64,000 nucleotides of DNA, from contig NZ_JACJKX010000008.1 in the NCBI RefSeq assembly GCF_016901835.1, forward strand, positions 28,755-92,754. The letters run 5' to 3'. Shown here piece after piece: positions 43,126 through 51,489 of the stretch. The stretch's first letter is position 1. Each line of letters starts with the position of its first letter. This DNA is from Parasutterella secunda (lineage in GTDB: Bacteria > Pseudomonadota > Gammaproteobacteria > Burkholderiales > Burkholderiaceae_F). A model generated the notes under the pieces. That model did no database searches and was not told where the DNA came from. It saw only the letters and a program-made list of their open reading frames with translations. Both the position numbers and the translations under genes were made by a program.

Positions 43126-44782
43126 AAAATTGTTCCATTTCAAAAATTAAATCGGCTTTGTTTTTTAATTGCTGTTGATGAGTGACCAATATGACCGAAG
43201 TCTGAGGCAAATCGGTTTTTATGCAATCGAGCATTTGTTGGGCAGAGAGATCATCTAAAGCAGACGTGGTTTCGTCCAACAAGAGAACCTTAGGCTTCGC
43301 GATCAATGCTCTGGCGAGCATTATCCGTTGCTGCTCTCCGTTACTGAGTCTGGATGTCCAATCATCGGTCTCGTCAATCTGGTTAAACAAATTAGCTAAT
43401 CCAACCCGATTGAGAATTTTCTTGGCTAAATCGTTATTTAAAGTTTCAGGCAATAACGGATAAGATAAATTGGCCCGTAAGGAGCCATGAAACATATACC
43501 CCAATTGAGAAATCCAAAGATAATTTTCCGAAGACCGGATTTGACCGGTAAAGGACTTATTAAAGCCCGCTATGGTTTTGATCAAAGTGCTTTTTCCACT
43601 ACCCGATGGACCGCTAAGAATAGCTAGGGTACCTGATGGGATGCTCATATGAACATAGGCCAAACATTTTCCAATAATGGGCAATTTAATATCGACAGAC
43701 AAACCTTCGTTGTTTTTCCAATCGAATTTGGAGTTTATTTCTTCTACCCTTTGCTCAACATCGTGCATGCGATTTTGCAATTGATTTAGACGTTCGTAAA
43801 CAGCAACCAAACGCGCTAATTCCGGATAAGACATGGCAATCCAGGACAGGGAACGGGCAACATCGACAAAGGCACTTCGAATTTGCATCAATCCGCCTAA
43901 CTGGATGACGCCGGTGAATAAACTGGGTAAAGAGAAAAAAATCGGAGTCAGATGTGTTACCTGACCTACGCCTACGGAGAAGAAGTCTAAGTCTCTGCGT
44001 TTTTTAACCAACGATATCAAGACATTCAATAAGACGGTAAAACGATGCTGTAACTGTGCGCAGTCAGCCTCTGCCGCCCGGGCTCCGGCTACAGCTTGGG
44101 CAAAACGTCGTTTTTCAAGCAAAGCCGCTCTGAAGTCTGCCTCTCGTCTTTGACCTTCATAATTTAGATTTTTAAGTTTTCGGCCAATTAAGTGCGTAAA
44201 AAGCGTTTCCAATGCTGTATAAACCAGACACACCCAAAACATATAGCCGGGAATTTTGTAGCCGAACACAGAAATAGATCCGGAAAGATTCCATAAGATG
44301 ACCGAAAAACTGCCGATTGTCAGCAGAGCATTAAATAAACTGATTGCTAATGACAATGACAAATTGATTAGTTCTTTAATATCTTCTGCAATACGTTGAT
44401 CAGGATTATCCGGTTCAGTCCTTGATTGTTGAAGGTGGTAGATCGTTCCTTCTTTTGAAAGCCAGTTCTTAAGAAAAATAGCCGTAAGATCACGTCTAGC
44501 AGCCAATGCCAGACGATTTTGAGCATAGTTGGCGGTTACCAGAACAACAATAATCGTCGCACACAGCCAAATAAAATCGAAAAGTGCCCGATAAATCGCC
44601 TCTTTGTCAACTACCTGCAGAGCATTGTAAAAACGACCGTTCCAGTTATTGAGTTCAATAGCTAAGTTAATGTTGAAAACATATGCACCGATTACGAAAC
44701 ACAATAATGCCCATAATCGCCATTGTTTCCGATTAAAAAAGCAATGAATCAGGAGCGATTTAAGACCGAAAGACAATTGCAA
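43082..44782 (-). CDS. SbmA/YddA-like ABC transporter with fused ATPase
   Basis: A 566-residue fusion of an ABC_membrane_2-type transmembrane domain and an ATPase domain, as in YddA and mycobacterial Rv1819c. The membrane half has about six segments (LWALLCFVIGAYVFNI, ALFDFIWLCATIIVVLV and so on) and the family pattern ELNNWNGRFYNALQ and NPDQRIAEDIKEL. The ATPase half has Walker A LSGPSGSGKSTLIK, the signature RLSNGEQQRIMLARAL, Walker B VLLLDETTSALDD and the switch THQQQ. Rv1819c imports cobalamin and similar hydrophilic compounds. The start is apparently TTG, weakly supported. It is in the same Fur-linked cluster as the TonB receptor. Confidence 0.82.
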   Translation of the reverse strand: MQLSFGLKSLLIHCFFNRKQWRLWALLCFVIGAYVFNINLAIELNNWNGRFYNALQVVDKEAIYRALFDFIWLCATIIVVLVTANYAQNRLALAARRDLTAIFLKNWLSKEGTIYHLQQSRTEPDNPDQRIAEDIKELINLSLSLAISLFNALLTIGSFSVILWNLSGSISVFGYKIPGYMFWVCLVYTALETLFTHLIGRKLKNLNYEGQRREADFRAALLEKRRFAQAVAGARAAEADCAQLQHRFTVLLNVLISLVKKRRDLDFFSVGVGQVTHLTPIFFSLPSLFTGVIQLGGLMQIRSAFVDVARSLSWIAMSYPELARLVAVYERLNQLQNRMHDVEQRVEEINSKFDWKNNEGLSVDIKLPIIGKCLAYVHMSIPSGTLAILSGPSGSGKSTLIKTIAGFNKSFTGQIRSSENYLWISQLGYMFHGSLRANLSYPLLPETLNNDLAKKILNRVGLANLFNQIDETDDWTSRLSNGEQQRIMLARALIAKPKVLLLDETTSALDDLSAQQMLDCIKTDLPQTSVILVTHQQQLKNKADLIFEMEQFYVSDSKLLHPVPSL

Positions 44783-44851
44783 ACAACCCGATCGTTAAAC
44801 AGAAAGATGAGGGAAAACTATCTGAAAAGAAAGTTTCCCCCAATTTTGAAA

Positions 44852-46960
44852 TTAGAATGTAGCGGAAATCCAAGTACGATAAGTACGAGAATAACCATAA
44901 CCGCCGTTCAAATATCTGTATTTCTTATTGCCGATATTATCCACAGCGAAGTTAATGGCAATATCCGCGAAACCGGGAATTTCAGGAGTCCAGGAAGCAC
45001 CAATGGAGTGCGTTGCAAAACCGGCATAGTCCTTATATTCTCCGGAGCCATAGACAGTTTCTTCACTGCTCTTACCACCCTTGTAAGCACGCAAACGGTA
45101 CCATGCATTTAAATCCCAAGGATGATACGTATATCCCGCTCTGAAAGCGGCTTGTTGAGGAGTGATGCCTGCGATTTTTTCTCCTGTATCCTCATCCTCT
45201 GCATGCAAATAACCATAAGAGGCATGGAAGTCAAAGTTTCCGATCAAATAATCGGCCGATAGTTCAAAACCTTTTTTGAGAGCGGAACCCACATTGTCAA
45301 TGGAGTAGTAGAGAATCATATCTCCACCCGGCGTCACTTCCATATCACCGGTCAAGCCTGCCACAATGAGATTTTTGATCTTATCGCGAAAAACACTTGC
45401 TCTGAAGCTCAACTTATCTTCTTGAGCAAATACATTTTTAAAATCGCCATTCACACCCAATTCAAGATTCAATGACTCTTCTGGTTTGACGTTCGAATTA
45501 GGCAATACCACAGAGTACATGCCGTAATCGGCATAATCCATGGCTGTATACAATTCATCAAGGAACGGCGGACGATAACCTGTCTGTGCGGAGAAATAAA
45601 CGGATAATTCATCTGTCGGCGTGACCGTAAATGTGACCCCCGGCGTAACCTTGGAGTCTGTCTGTCCTTCTAATCCGTACTTGTCTTTTTGACCGCTCTT
45701 GGGGGTACGATCATAATAAGAGAATCGTACAACAGGCGTGATCGTTAAATAATCATTGAGTGAATATTCATCCTGAATAAATACCCCGGCATCCAGTCCT
45801 TCAGAATCCGGACGGCTTTCATCCGAGAGACCAGAGGCATTTTTTGAATGCTGTTTTGTTTGGGAAACATCAAAACCATAGGTTAAGACGTGTGTTCCGC
45901 CCAACTCAAAAATGGATGTGTTCTGCACATTACCGCTATAGGACTCAAATTCATCGCTAAAGTAGGCTTCCGGATTGTATGTGCGGTTATCGTAAGAGTT
46001 GTCCATCTTGGAGTATTGCAGATTTACTTTAAGGTCAATCCAATCCCCGTTTCGATAATCCCAAGAGCCCGTTACCCGATGCTGTTTAAGCTCATAAAAC
46101 ATCCGGTCATTGGCCGGACCGGACCATTGTTGAGGTTTATCGTACGAGTACCCAAAGGTAAAACGGTTATCTTGACTAGGTGAAACAGTTAATTTAGCCA
46201 TGACAGCGTCATATTGTGAATCTCTTTCGGTAGCTGAGCGTCTACCAGTATTTGATAATGAAATCTTAGAACCGTCACGTCTTGAGTAACCAATAACGGC
46301 ATCGTAGATACCATGCTGACCGTAAACAAAAGCGGATCGATTCCATTCCCGCGATGCGCTGTTATAGCCGGTTTTGAGCTTGGCGCCATAGGATTGACCC
46401 GGTTTTAACAAGTCTTGTGCTGTTTTTGTTGTGACCGACAAGGTCCCGCCAATACCGCCGTTGCCGTACAAGGAACTGCCGCCCCCTCTTCTCACTTCAA
46501 CCTGTTTAACCATTTCTGGATCTACGAAAATAAAGGCGGGACGATTACCGCTCATCGTGTAGTTATCTTGTCGAACTCCATCAATCAAGTAAGTAATCTG
46601 GTCTCTATCCGATCCGCGGATTGAAATACTGGAGTACACCGGACTTTCCGGGGAAACCACATCAACATTAGGGATGTCAAGCAAAGACTCCGCTATCGTA
46701 CTGATGCCCTCTCTATCCATCGTCTCAGAGGTGACCACTTCCACGGAAGAAGGCGCTTCGTTTAGCGTTTTCGCTGTGCGAGTGGCCACTACCACGACAG
46801 GCTCTGCACGATACTTATCAGATTGCTTTTCAACTTCCGAAGATTCTTGCGCTTGAATCTGAGCGCTAAAACCCACCAATGGAATGACTGCTGACAGTGC
46901 CAGCACTAAAGTTTTCCGCTTAGGAAACCGTTTGGGAGACGAAGATTTTTGCGTTGACAT
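44852..46960 (-). CDS. TonB-dependent outer-membrane receptor (heme/iron type)
   Basis: A 702-residue outer-membrane receptor. An N-terminal signal (KTLVLALSAVIPLVGFSAQIQAQ, cleaved near residue 37) is followed by a TonB box-like EPVVVVATR near 52, a plug domain (LLDIPNVDVV, SSISIRGSDRDQITYLIDGVRQ, VRRGGGSSLYGNGGIGGTLSV), and a 22-strand barrel with TGYRPPFLDELY and NSNVKPEESLNLELGVN. It ends in TYRTWISATF with terminal Phe. The plug and 'RPPFLDELY' region resemble heme/hemoglobin receptors, but the classical heme motif is not exact, so the ligand is open. A Fur-like site overlaps the promoter. Confidence 0.88.
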   Translation of the reverse strand: MSTQKSSSPKRFPKRKTLVLALSAVIPLVGFSAQIQAQESSEVEKQSDKYRAEPVVVVATRTAKTLNEAPSSVEVVTSETMDREGISTIAESLLDIPNVDVVSPESPVYSSISIRGSDRDQITYLIDGVRQDNYTMSGNRPAFIFVDPEMVKQVEVRRGGGSSLYGNGGIGGTLSVTTKTAQDLLKPGQSYGAKLKTGYNSASREWNRSAFVYGQHGIYDAVIGYSRRDGSKISLSNTGRRSATERDSQYDAVMAKLTVSPSQDNRFTFGYSYDKPQQWSGPANDRMFYELKQHRVTGSWDYRNGDWIDLKVNLQYSKMDNSYDNRTYNPEAYFSDEFESYSGNVQNTSIFELGGTHVLTYGFDVSQTKQHSKNASGLSDESRPDSEGLDAGVFIQDEYSLNDYLTITPVVRFSYYDRTPKSGQKDKYGLEGQTDSKVTPGVTFTVTPTDELSVYFSAQTGYRPPFLDELYTAMDYADYGMYSVVLPNSNVKPEESLNLELGVNGDFKNVFAQEDKLSFRASVFRDKIKNLIVAGLTGDMEVTPGGDMILYYSIDNVGSALKKGFELSADYLIGNFDFHASYGYLHAEDEDTGEKIAGITPQQAAFRAGYTYHPWDLNAWYRLRAYKGGKSSEETVYGSGEYKDYAGFATHSIGASWTPEIPGFADIAINFAVDNIGNKKYRYLNGGYGYSRTYRTWISATF

Positions 46961-46973
46961 TTGCTTTCCCTAT

Positions 46974-46995
46974 AATGAGAATGAGAATCGTTATT
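46974..46995. promoter_or_regulatory. Fur box upstream of the TonB receptor
   Basis: The stretch AATGAGAATGAGAATCGTTATT resembles the Fur consensus GATAATGATAATCATTATC, with three imperfect GAGAAT-type hexamers. It lies 14-35 bases upstream of the receptor ATG and predicts iron repression of the three-gene cluster. Confidence 0.7.
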
Positions 46996-47080
46996 GCGAA
47001 TTGTAACTTAATTCTATCTTTTGTAAAGAAAAAGTTACAGGGGTGATGCATACGCCAGCCCGCGAATTATCTCTTGTTCG

Positions 47081-48454
47081 TTATTTTGATAAGCACTCAA
47101 CAGCGAAATCCGCGTTATTGAATCGGACTAACCACTGCGGTTTCGTCGCAGACTTTTTCCCGGTTTGCATCTCTTCGTTGGCTTGAGCCTTGCTAATGAT
47201 GTTGTAGGCCAATTTCGACAGCACCGCTCGTCCGGCCAAGTAATCCGCATTGCGACAATGCATTCGATCTTGATCAAAGGTGACATCCAACACCCAGTGC
47301 AGATTGTTTTCGATGGCCCAATGACTTCTTATGGTCTTTAGTAGCAATTGAGCAATGTATTGCTCATCAAAATGCAACGACGAAATGAAATAGCGCTCAT
47401 CGTAGCGGATCTCGCCTGTGTTTTTAATTACCGTTTCTGTCGCTAACTTGATCATGCAACCATCATCAAGGCCCGGCCACTTCTTCAAAACGTCCTGATA
47501 TATCGGCCCATCCATTAATGACCCGGGTAGAACCTGGATGCGACGGGTTTCAATGCGACAGTGATCGCTATCGAGGGTTTGATTGTCTTTGATGAGCTGT
47601 GACGGTTCTGTTCTAAACCATGCCTTGACAAGATCGAACAATGTCTGTTGATTATCTTTGACCGCCACACAATAATCAGCCCCCTTTTGCACGATTTTTT
47701 GCACCAACTTCGTTTGTGTATTCAGGGCGTCACAAGTCACTACGGTGCCTTTAATATCCAAAGAATCGATCAAGTCGGCCGCATGGGTGATCTCATTTTC
47801 CTTTTCTCCGATCACTCTTTGTTCCAGACAAAGTTGATCATCGGAGTCATAAACGTTTAAAACGTATTGACCGCGGGGTTGAAGCAGCGTTTTAGACGCT
47901 TTAACCGATTGCCCGTCAAGCGAGACAACACGATGTTTAATGGGGTTGAGCAACTGCTCGGTAAATCGTTTAATCAATTGCTCGGATTGTTGTTTACCAA
48001 TTAACTTAATCAACCGTCTGACCGTGTCATGAGAGATGTCCCGATCGGGAAAATCATCAAAATATTTTTTCAAAACCGCTCGGTTGCTGGCCCAGTATTG
48101 AGCGATTTGATAGCAAGAGGTGTAGCCGGCCATGGCGACTAACACAACAACCAGCAGGGTTAAATCCAAGGGATAGACGACATAGAGAGGGCTGCGGGAA
48201 TCCTTGAGCTCAGCCAGAGCTTCAGGGATGCTTTTCTTTTTACGCCCCTGCCCCGATTCGGTAGGAATCATCTTGTTGAGATCGGTTTCACCAGGAGGGA
48301 GTTTGCCGACCAAACGGGAGCGGATCTTGCGGCTGTTTTTAATTTTGGGATCGTAAACGCTGGTGACTTCCAAGACGTAGTACCAACCATTTTTCTGCTT
48401 GGAACAAACCAAGCTGACGTGTTCTTTAGGATTTTCAGAACGTGGACGGGACAT
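47081..48454 (-). CDS. ISAs1-family transposase
   Basis: A 457-residue DDE transposase. Signature segments are RHRVVSLDGQSVKAS (first Asp), GTVVTCDALNTQTKLVQKI (second Asp), and RSHWAIENNLHWVLDVTFDQDRMHCRN with the catalytic Glu in a Y/W-rich context. The frame is intact. I found no matching terminal inverted repeats: CAGGGGTGATGCATACG at 47038 looks like one possible end, but no complement lies past 48454. The other end may be lost or diverged, so I do not mark an element. The ORF starts at 48454 with a long N-terminal region. Confidence 0.88.
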   Translation of the reverse strand: MSRPRSENPKEHVSLVCSKQKNGWYYVLEVTSVYDPKIKNSRKIRSRLVGKLPPGETDLNKMIPTESGQGRKKKSIPEALAELKDSRSPLYVVYPLDLTLLVVVLVAMAGYTSCYQIAQYWASNRAVLKKYFDDFPDRDISHDTVRRLIKLIGKQQSEQLIKRFTEQLLNPIKHRVVSLDGQSVKASKTLLQPRGQYVLNVYDSDDQLCLEQRVIGEKENEITHAADLIDSLDIKGTVVTCDALNTQTKLVQKIVQKGADYCVAVKDNQQTLFDLVKAWFRTEPSQLIKDNQTLDSDHCRIETRRIQVLPGSLMDGPIYQDVLKKWPGLDDGCMIKLATETVIKNTGEIRYDERYFISSLHFDEQYIAQLLLKTIRSHWAIENNLHWVLDVTFDQDRMHCRNADYLAGRAVLSKLAYNIISKAQANEEMQTGKKSATKPQWLVRFNNADFAVECLSK

Positions 48455-48653
48455 AATAGAACTTCGAATCGTGAACCTTTGAAATAATTACGAGATGGAT
48501 CACGATATAAAGAAGAAAAAACATCGAATTTTTTCAAAATAATCAAAAAGATCCAATGTCTTTACCTGACTTCCCATTTCACTAGTTCCATGAGGACTTG
48601 ATTCACGTCAAGTCCTCTCTCTTTTCAAAAAAATCCTCTTTATTTTCAATACA

Positions 48654-49265
48654 TTGATAGGCGAAGAAGTCTGCAAAGACTTTTTGTCTGATCGAATTGG
48701 CTTATTCGTGCCGTTTGACGACAGTGAATGTCTTAGCGCTGATGGATATGAATCTATTTGCTCAAGAATTGGAGAGCTCCAAAGCATCTTCAATTTGAAA
48801 AATATCATTCGCATGAGTGATATCTTTCCTAGAGTTGAATTTGACCTCCAACGTAAATTGAACGATGGAAGCGTTGGTTGTGTATCAACTGGCGTTTATT
48901 CATTACTCATGGAATATGTCGGAGATTCTTTCCCGGCGTATCAAGCATTGGTGGCTGAACAAACGGAAGTATTCAACTCACTGTTTTCGTGTCAATACTT
49001 GTCCTTACACTCAATCCCAAACAAAGTAGCCAATCAAATTGGTGCTGCAAAAGTTGATGGGATTGGTTGGTGTGTCGACCTGTTTGAGGAAGGGACGTTG
49101 GAGCCATTCATTACATATTTGGCAAAATCGCCCTCAATTGCTGAAATTGTTAAGCAACATGAGATCTGGTGCCATTACCGTCAAGAATCTTGCAGACGTC
49201 TCTTGAGAGCTTACGAAGAATTGATGCGTGACTATCAAAAATGGTCATCCGATACTAAACATTAA
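48654..49265 (+). CDS. Orphan hypothetical protein, possibly 5'-truncated
   Basis: A 203-residue frame with no recognised domain. It is largely alpha-helical and AT-rich, with the Cys-containing segments SVGCVSTGVYSLLMEYVGDSF and HEIWCHYRQESCRRLLRAY. The only start at the N-terminus is a TTG with no ribosome site. The frame stays open ~20 codons upstream to a TGA at 48591, but without an ATG. This fits a gene whose beginning was lost, perhaps when the upstream transposase region arrived. An 8-bp hairpin (49276-49305) follows. Function cannot be assigned. Confidence 0.4.
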   Translation: MIGEEVCKDFLSDRIGLFVPFDDSECLSADGYESICSRIGELQSIFNLKNIIRMSDIFPRVEFDLQRKLNDGSVGCVSTGVYSLLMEYVGDSFPAYQALVAEQTEVFNSLFSCQYLSLHSIPNKVANQIGAAKVDGIGWCVDLFEEGTLEPFITYLAKSPSIAEIVKQHEIWCHYRQESCRRLLRAYEELMRDYQKWSSDTKH

Positions 49266-49427
49266 CATCAAAACTAAAGGTGATTCACAAACGTGTTTCA
49301 CCTTTCAACTTAAATATACGTTGCGCAAAAACCACAAAAAAAAGCTAAAGTTTGATTTAATACGTTAGTAGTCTCTTTAGTAGTTTGATTTTGAATTTCT
49401 TTTAAAATCAACGAGATAGACACTCAA

Positions 49428-49541
49428 AAAAAGAAGTGGCGAGCCTTATCCTCGGCACTACATTCACTTCGCTGTGGCTGCTCCGTTCCCGGCCTGACCA
49501 GGTTCACGACGAATGCATGCGAGGGGACCCGCCGAGGGCGC
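49428..49541 (-). ncRNA. ffs: Signal recognition particle RNA (4.5S, ffs)
   Basis: The reverse complement contains the conserved SRP domain: GAACCTGGTCAGGCCGG followed by GAACGGAGCAGCC, matching the 'GGTCAGG...GGAA...AGCAGCC' Ffh-binding apical part. Pairing of CCTCGGC near the 5' end with GCCGAGG near the 3' end closes the long helix. A T-run (AGAAGTGG / TTCTTTTTTT on the minus strand) at 49429-49436 marks the terminator, so I include it. The exact ends are approximate. Confidence 0.88.
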
Positions 49542-49687
49542 AGTTTAACAAATTTCTGCTAAAAAAACTCAAGCCAGCTACTTAGCGAGCCGATAATTTG
49601 AACAGACCGTCTGATTTTTATTTGGAGCGTTAAAAATCTTTTTCCCAAGCGTAATATTTTGCTATTGCTTTTGAAAGAGAATAACCG

Positions 49688-49960
49688 ATGAAATATCCGA
49701 TTGCTATAGAACCGGGCGACCAAGCCCACGCTTATGGTATTGTCGTACCTGATTTGCCCGGCTGCTTTTCTGCTGGAGACACGCTCGAATCCGCTCATCA
49801 AAATGCAAAAGAAGCAATCACCGGCTGGATTGAAATGGAACTTGACAAAGGCCATCAAGTTCCTTTGCCGTCAAAAATTGAGAATCTGGCAAGACGAGAA
49901 GAATTTAAAGGATGGACTTTCGGCCTTATAGATATTCCGTTTAATATCAAATCAAACTAA
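49688..49960 (+). CDS. Short solitary HicB-like antitoxin domain protein
   Basis: A 90-residue protein with the HicB partial RNase H fold: MKYPIAIEPGDQAHAYGIVVPDLPGCFSAGDTLESAHQNAKEAITGWIEM. The usual HicB has an additional C-terminal DNA-binding domain and ~130-150 aa; here the chain ends after FNIKSN. No hicA-like frame of ~60 codons is found on either side. It may be an orphan or decayed antitoxin, or an independent regulator. GAAAGAG lies about 9 bases before the ATG. Confidence 0.72.
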   Translation: MKYPIAIEPGDQAHAYGIVVPDLPGCFSAGDTLESAHQNAKEAITGWIEMELDKGHQVPLPSKIENLARREEFKGWTFGLIDIPFNIKSN

Positions 49961-50010
49961 ACGTTCCCAATCACATCGAACATCATCCAGAATTAACCGG
50001 TCTGCAAAAA

Positions 50011-50040
50011 CGGCTCTGATGCATTTTTGCAAAAGAGCCG
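50011..50040 (-). terminator. Terminator after the nitronate monooxygenase-like gene
   Basis: CGGCTCT (50011-50017) pairs with AGAGCCG (50034-50040). On the minus strand it is followed by TTTTTGCAGACC, 26 bases past the stop of the gene at 50066. It may also end the hicB transcript. Confidence 0.75.
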
Positions 50041-50065
50041 CTATAGCCAAAAAAACAACTATCGA

Positions 50066-51325
50066 TTAATGAGGAACGGGAAGCTTAATTTCTTCACCGG
50101 TGCTTGTAACGTAATCGTTATAAATTTCTTCAGCGCTCGGAAAATACCACTGACCGTTGGCAAGCTTTACCGTGGTGTCTTTCAACCGAAAAGTATTGGC
50201 TCCGCACGTCCAGACGTTATAGAGCTTCATGTGCGTACACAGGCAACACTTCCACTCCTCGGGCTTGGGCATCGCCTTTTTCGTCATCGCATCCCACCAC
50301 TGATTGAGATACGGGCATTTACCTTCGTTGAGCATATAACCATAAGGTTCACAATTGGGCGGAATTCGCTGCTTAATCGCAGGAGAGGATTTCAGCATCC
50401 GCATCAGATAACCGGTTGCTGAGAGATGGTTGACTTCAATATCTTCTTCCCGGGCATTAAGATAAGCGGTCTTTACCGCATCGGGTAAACCGGACTCTTT
50501 TGAAATCGTAAAACGAGTGGCCACCTGAACCCCATCGGCTCCCACCTCTTTAATCATGCGGACCGCATCACCTCCGGTGAAAATTCCGCCTGCAGCAAAC
50601 ACGGGGATATCAAGGTGATTTTCAGCCAAATAGGCCTTGACTTCTTTAACAATTGTCTCAAGCGAATATTCCCGCCAATCCTCACCGAATCCCAAGTGGC
50701 CGCCTGCCAGAGGACCTTCAACAACGATGTAATCGGGCAAGCGATTCAATGATTTATTTTTTCGAAGGAAAAGATTGAGTGCCCGGACAGAGGAAACCAC
50801 AATGCCTAAGCAAGCTTCACGAAAACGTTTGTTTTCACTCATGAGTTTAAAACTCATCAAATGCAACCCGGCCGAAAGCGTAATGCCATCGATTCCTGCG
50901 TCCAGTGCCGCATTCAGTCTGACGGCCATTGATTCGTGCGGAGCATTGAAAGTCAACTTTTCCATGCAGTTGATAAACACCAAGCCCCTGCCCGTTGCCC
51001 GACTCATGACGTCGCCTACATAACGCAGAGTCGCCTCACGCAGTGCATTCAAATCAAAATGGTTGTTACTTTTATCGGGATTTTTCTGACAACCGTAATA
51101 GCGTTTAGCCTTATCAGCGCTATAGCTCGTCCCATAAAGGCGATCACACAGATCCATCACCATGGCGTCCGACAAATGAGCAATACCGCCCAATTTTTCC
51201 ACCGCCAAAACCATTTCGGCCGTAGAAATGTTCACCCCCATACCTCCGACCATCAAAGGCACATATTCCTTATCTTTGAGGCGAACACGTAAATCTTTCA
51301 GGCAGACCTTTTCAGAAGAATTCAT
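50066..51325 (-). CDS. Nitronate monooxygenase / FabK-like flavin oxidoreductase
   Basis: A 419-residue TIM-barrel FMN protein of the 2-nitropropane dioxygenase family. It has GGMGVNISTAEMVLAVEKLGG near the start, AALDAGIDGITLSAGLH, the catalytic-His region VVEGPLAGGHLGFGED, and the FMN-phosphate segment PVFAAGGIFTGGDAVRMIKEVGADGVQVATRF. An extra C-terminal part carries many cysteines (CEPYGYML...CP, CCLCTH, CG), not in FabK or small NMOs, and may bind a metal cluster. It is divergent from fabI; FabK is an alternative enoyl-ACP reductase in the same family, but I would not assign that role without testing. Confidence 0.82.
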   Translation of the reverse strand: MNSSEKVCLKDLRVRLKDKEYVPLMVGGMGVNISTAEMVLAVEKLGGIAHLSDAMVMDLCDRLYGTSYSADKAKRYYGCQKNPDKSNNHFDLNALREATLRYVGDVMSRATGRGLVFINCMEKLTFNAPHESMAVRLNAALDAGIDGITLSAGLHLMSFKLMSENKRFREACLGIVVSSVRALNLFLRKNKSLNRLPDYIVVEGPLAGGHLGFGEDWREYSLETIVKEVKAYLAENHLDIPVFAAGGIFTGGDAVRMIKEVGADGVQVATRFTISKESGLPDAVKTAYLNAREEDIEVNHLSATGYLMRMLKSSPAIKQRIPPNCEPYGYMLNEGKCPYLNQWWDAMTKKAMPKPEEWKCCLCTHMKLYNVWTCGANTFRLKDTTVKLANGQWYFPSAEEIYNDYVTSTGEEIKLPVPH

Positions 51326-51489
51326 TGCAGCATCCTTTCAGGATCAAAAAATTTTCCGAAAAAAGTATGTCAGTGCCATTTGTAAAAAACGTAACTGAAA
51401 AATTAGGATTTCTCCCTATAAATCAGGGTATTGACAAACAAAAAACGATAGGTAGAGTAAAAATTTTCAAACTTTGAAGGTTTTTCAAA

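Noticed and set aside
47038..48620. Full ISAs1 element with inverted repeats
   Set aside because: Only one candidate end (CAGGGGTGATGCATACG) was seen and no complement lies on the far side, so only the transposase is annotated.
38569..49374. Shared 12-mer CGTTAGTAGTCT at 38569-38580 and 49363-49374, possibly att-like direct repeats bounding the accessory block
   Set aside because: Many 12-mers repeat by chance in 64 kb, the flanks differ, and no integrase or tRNA end is nearby.
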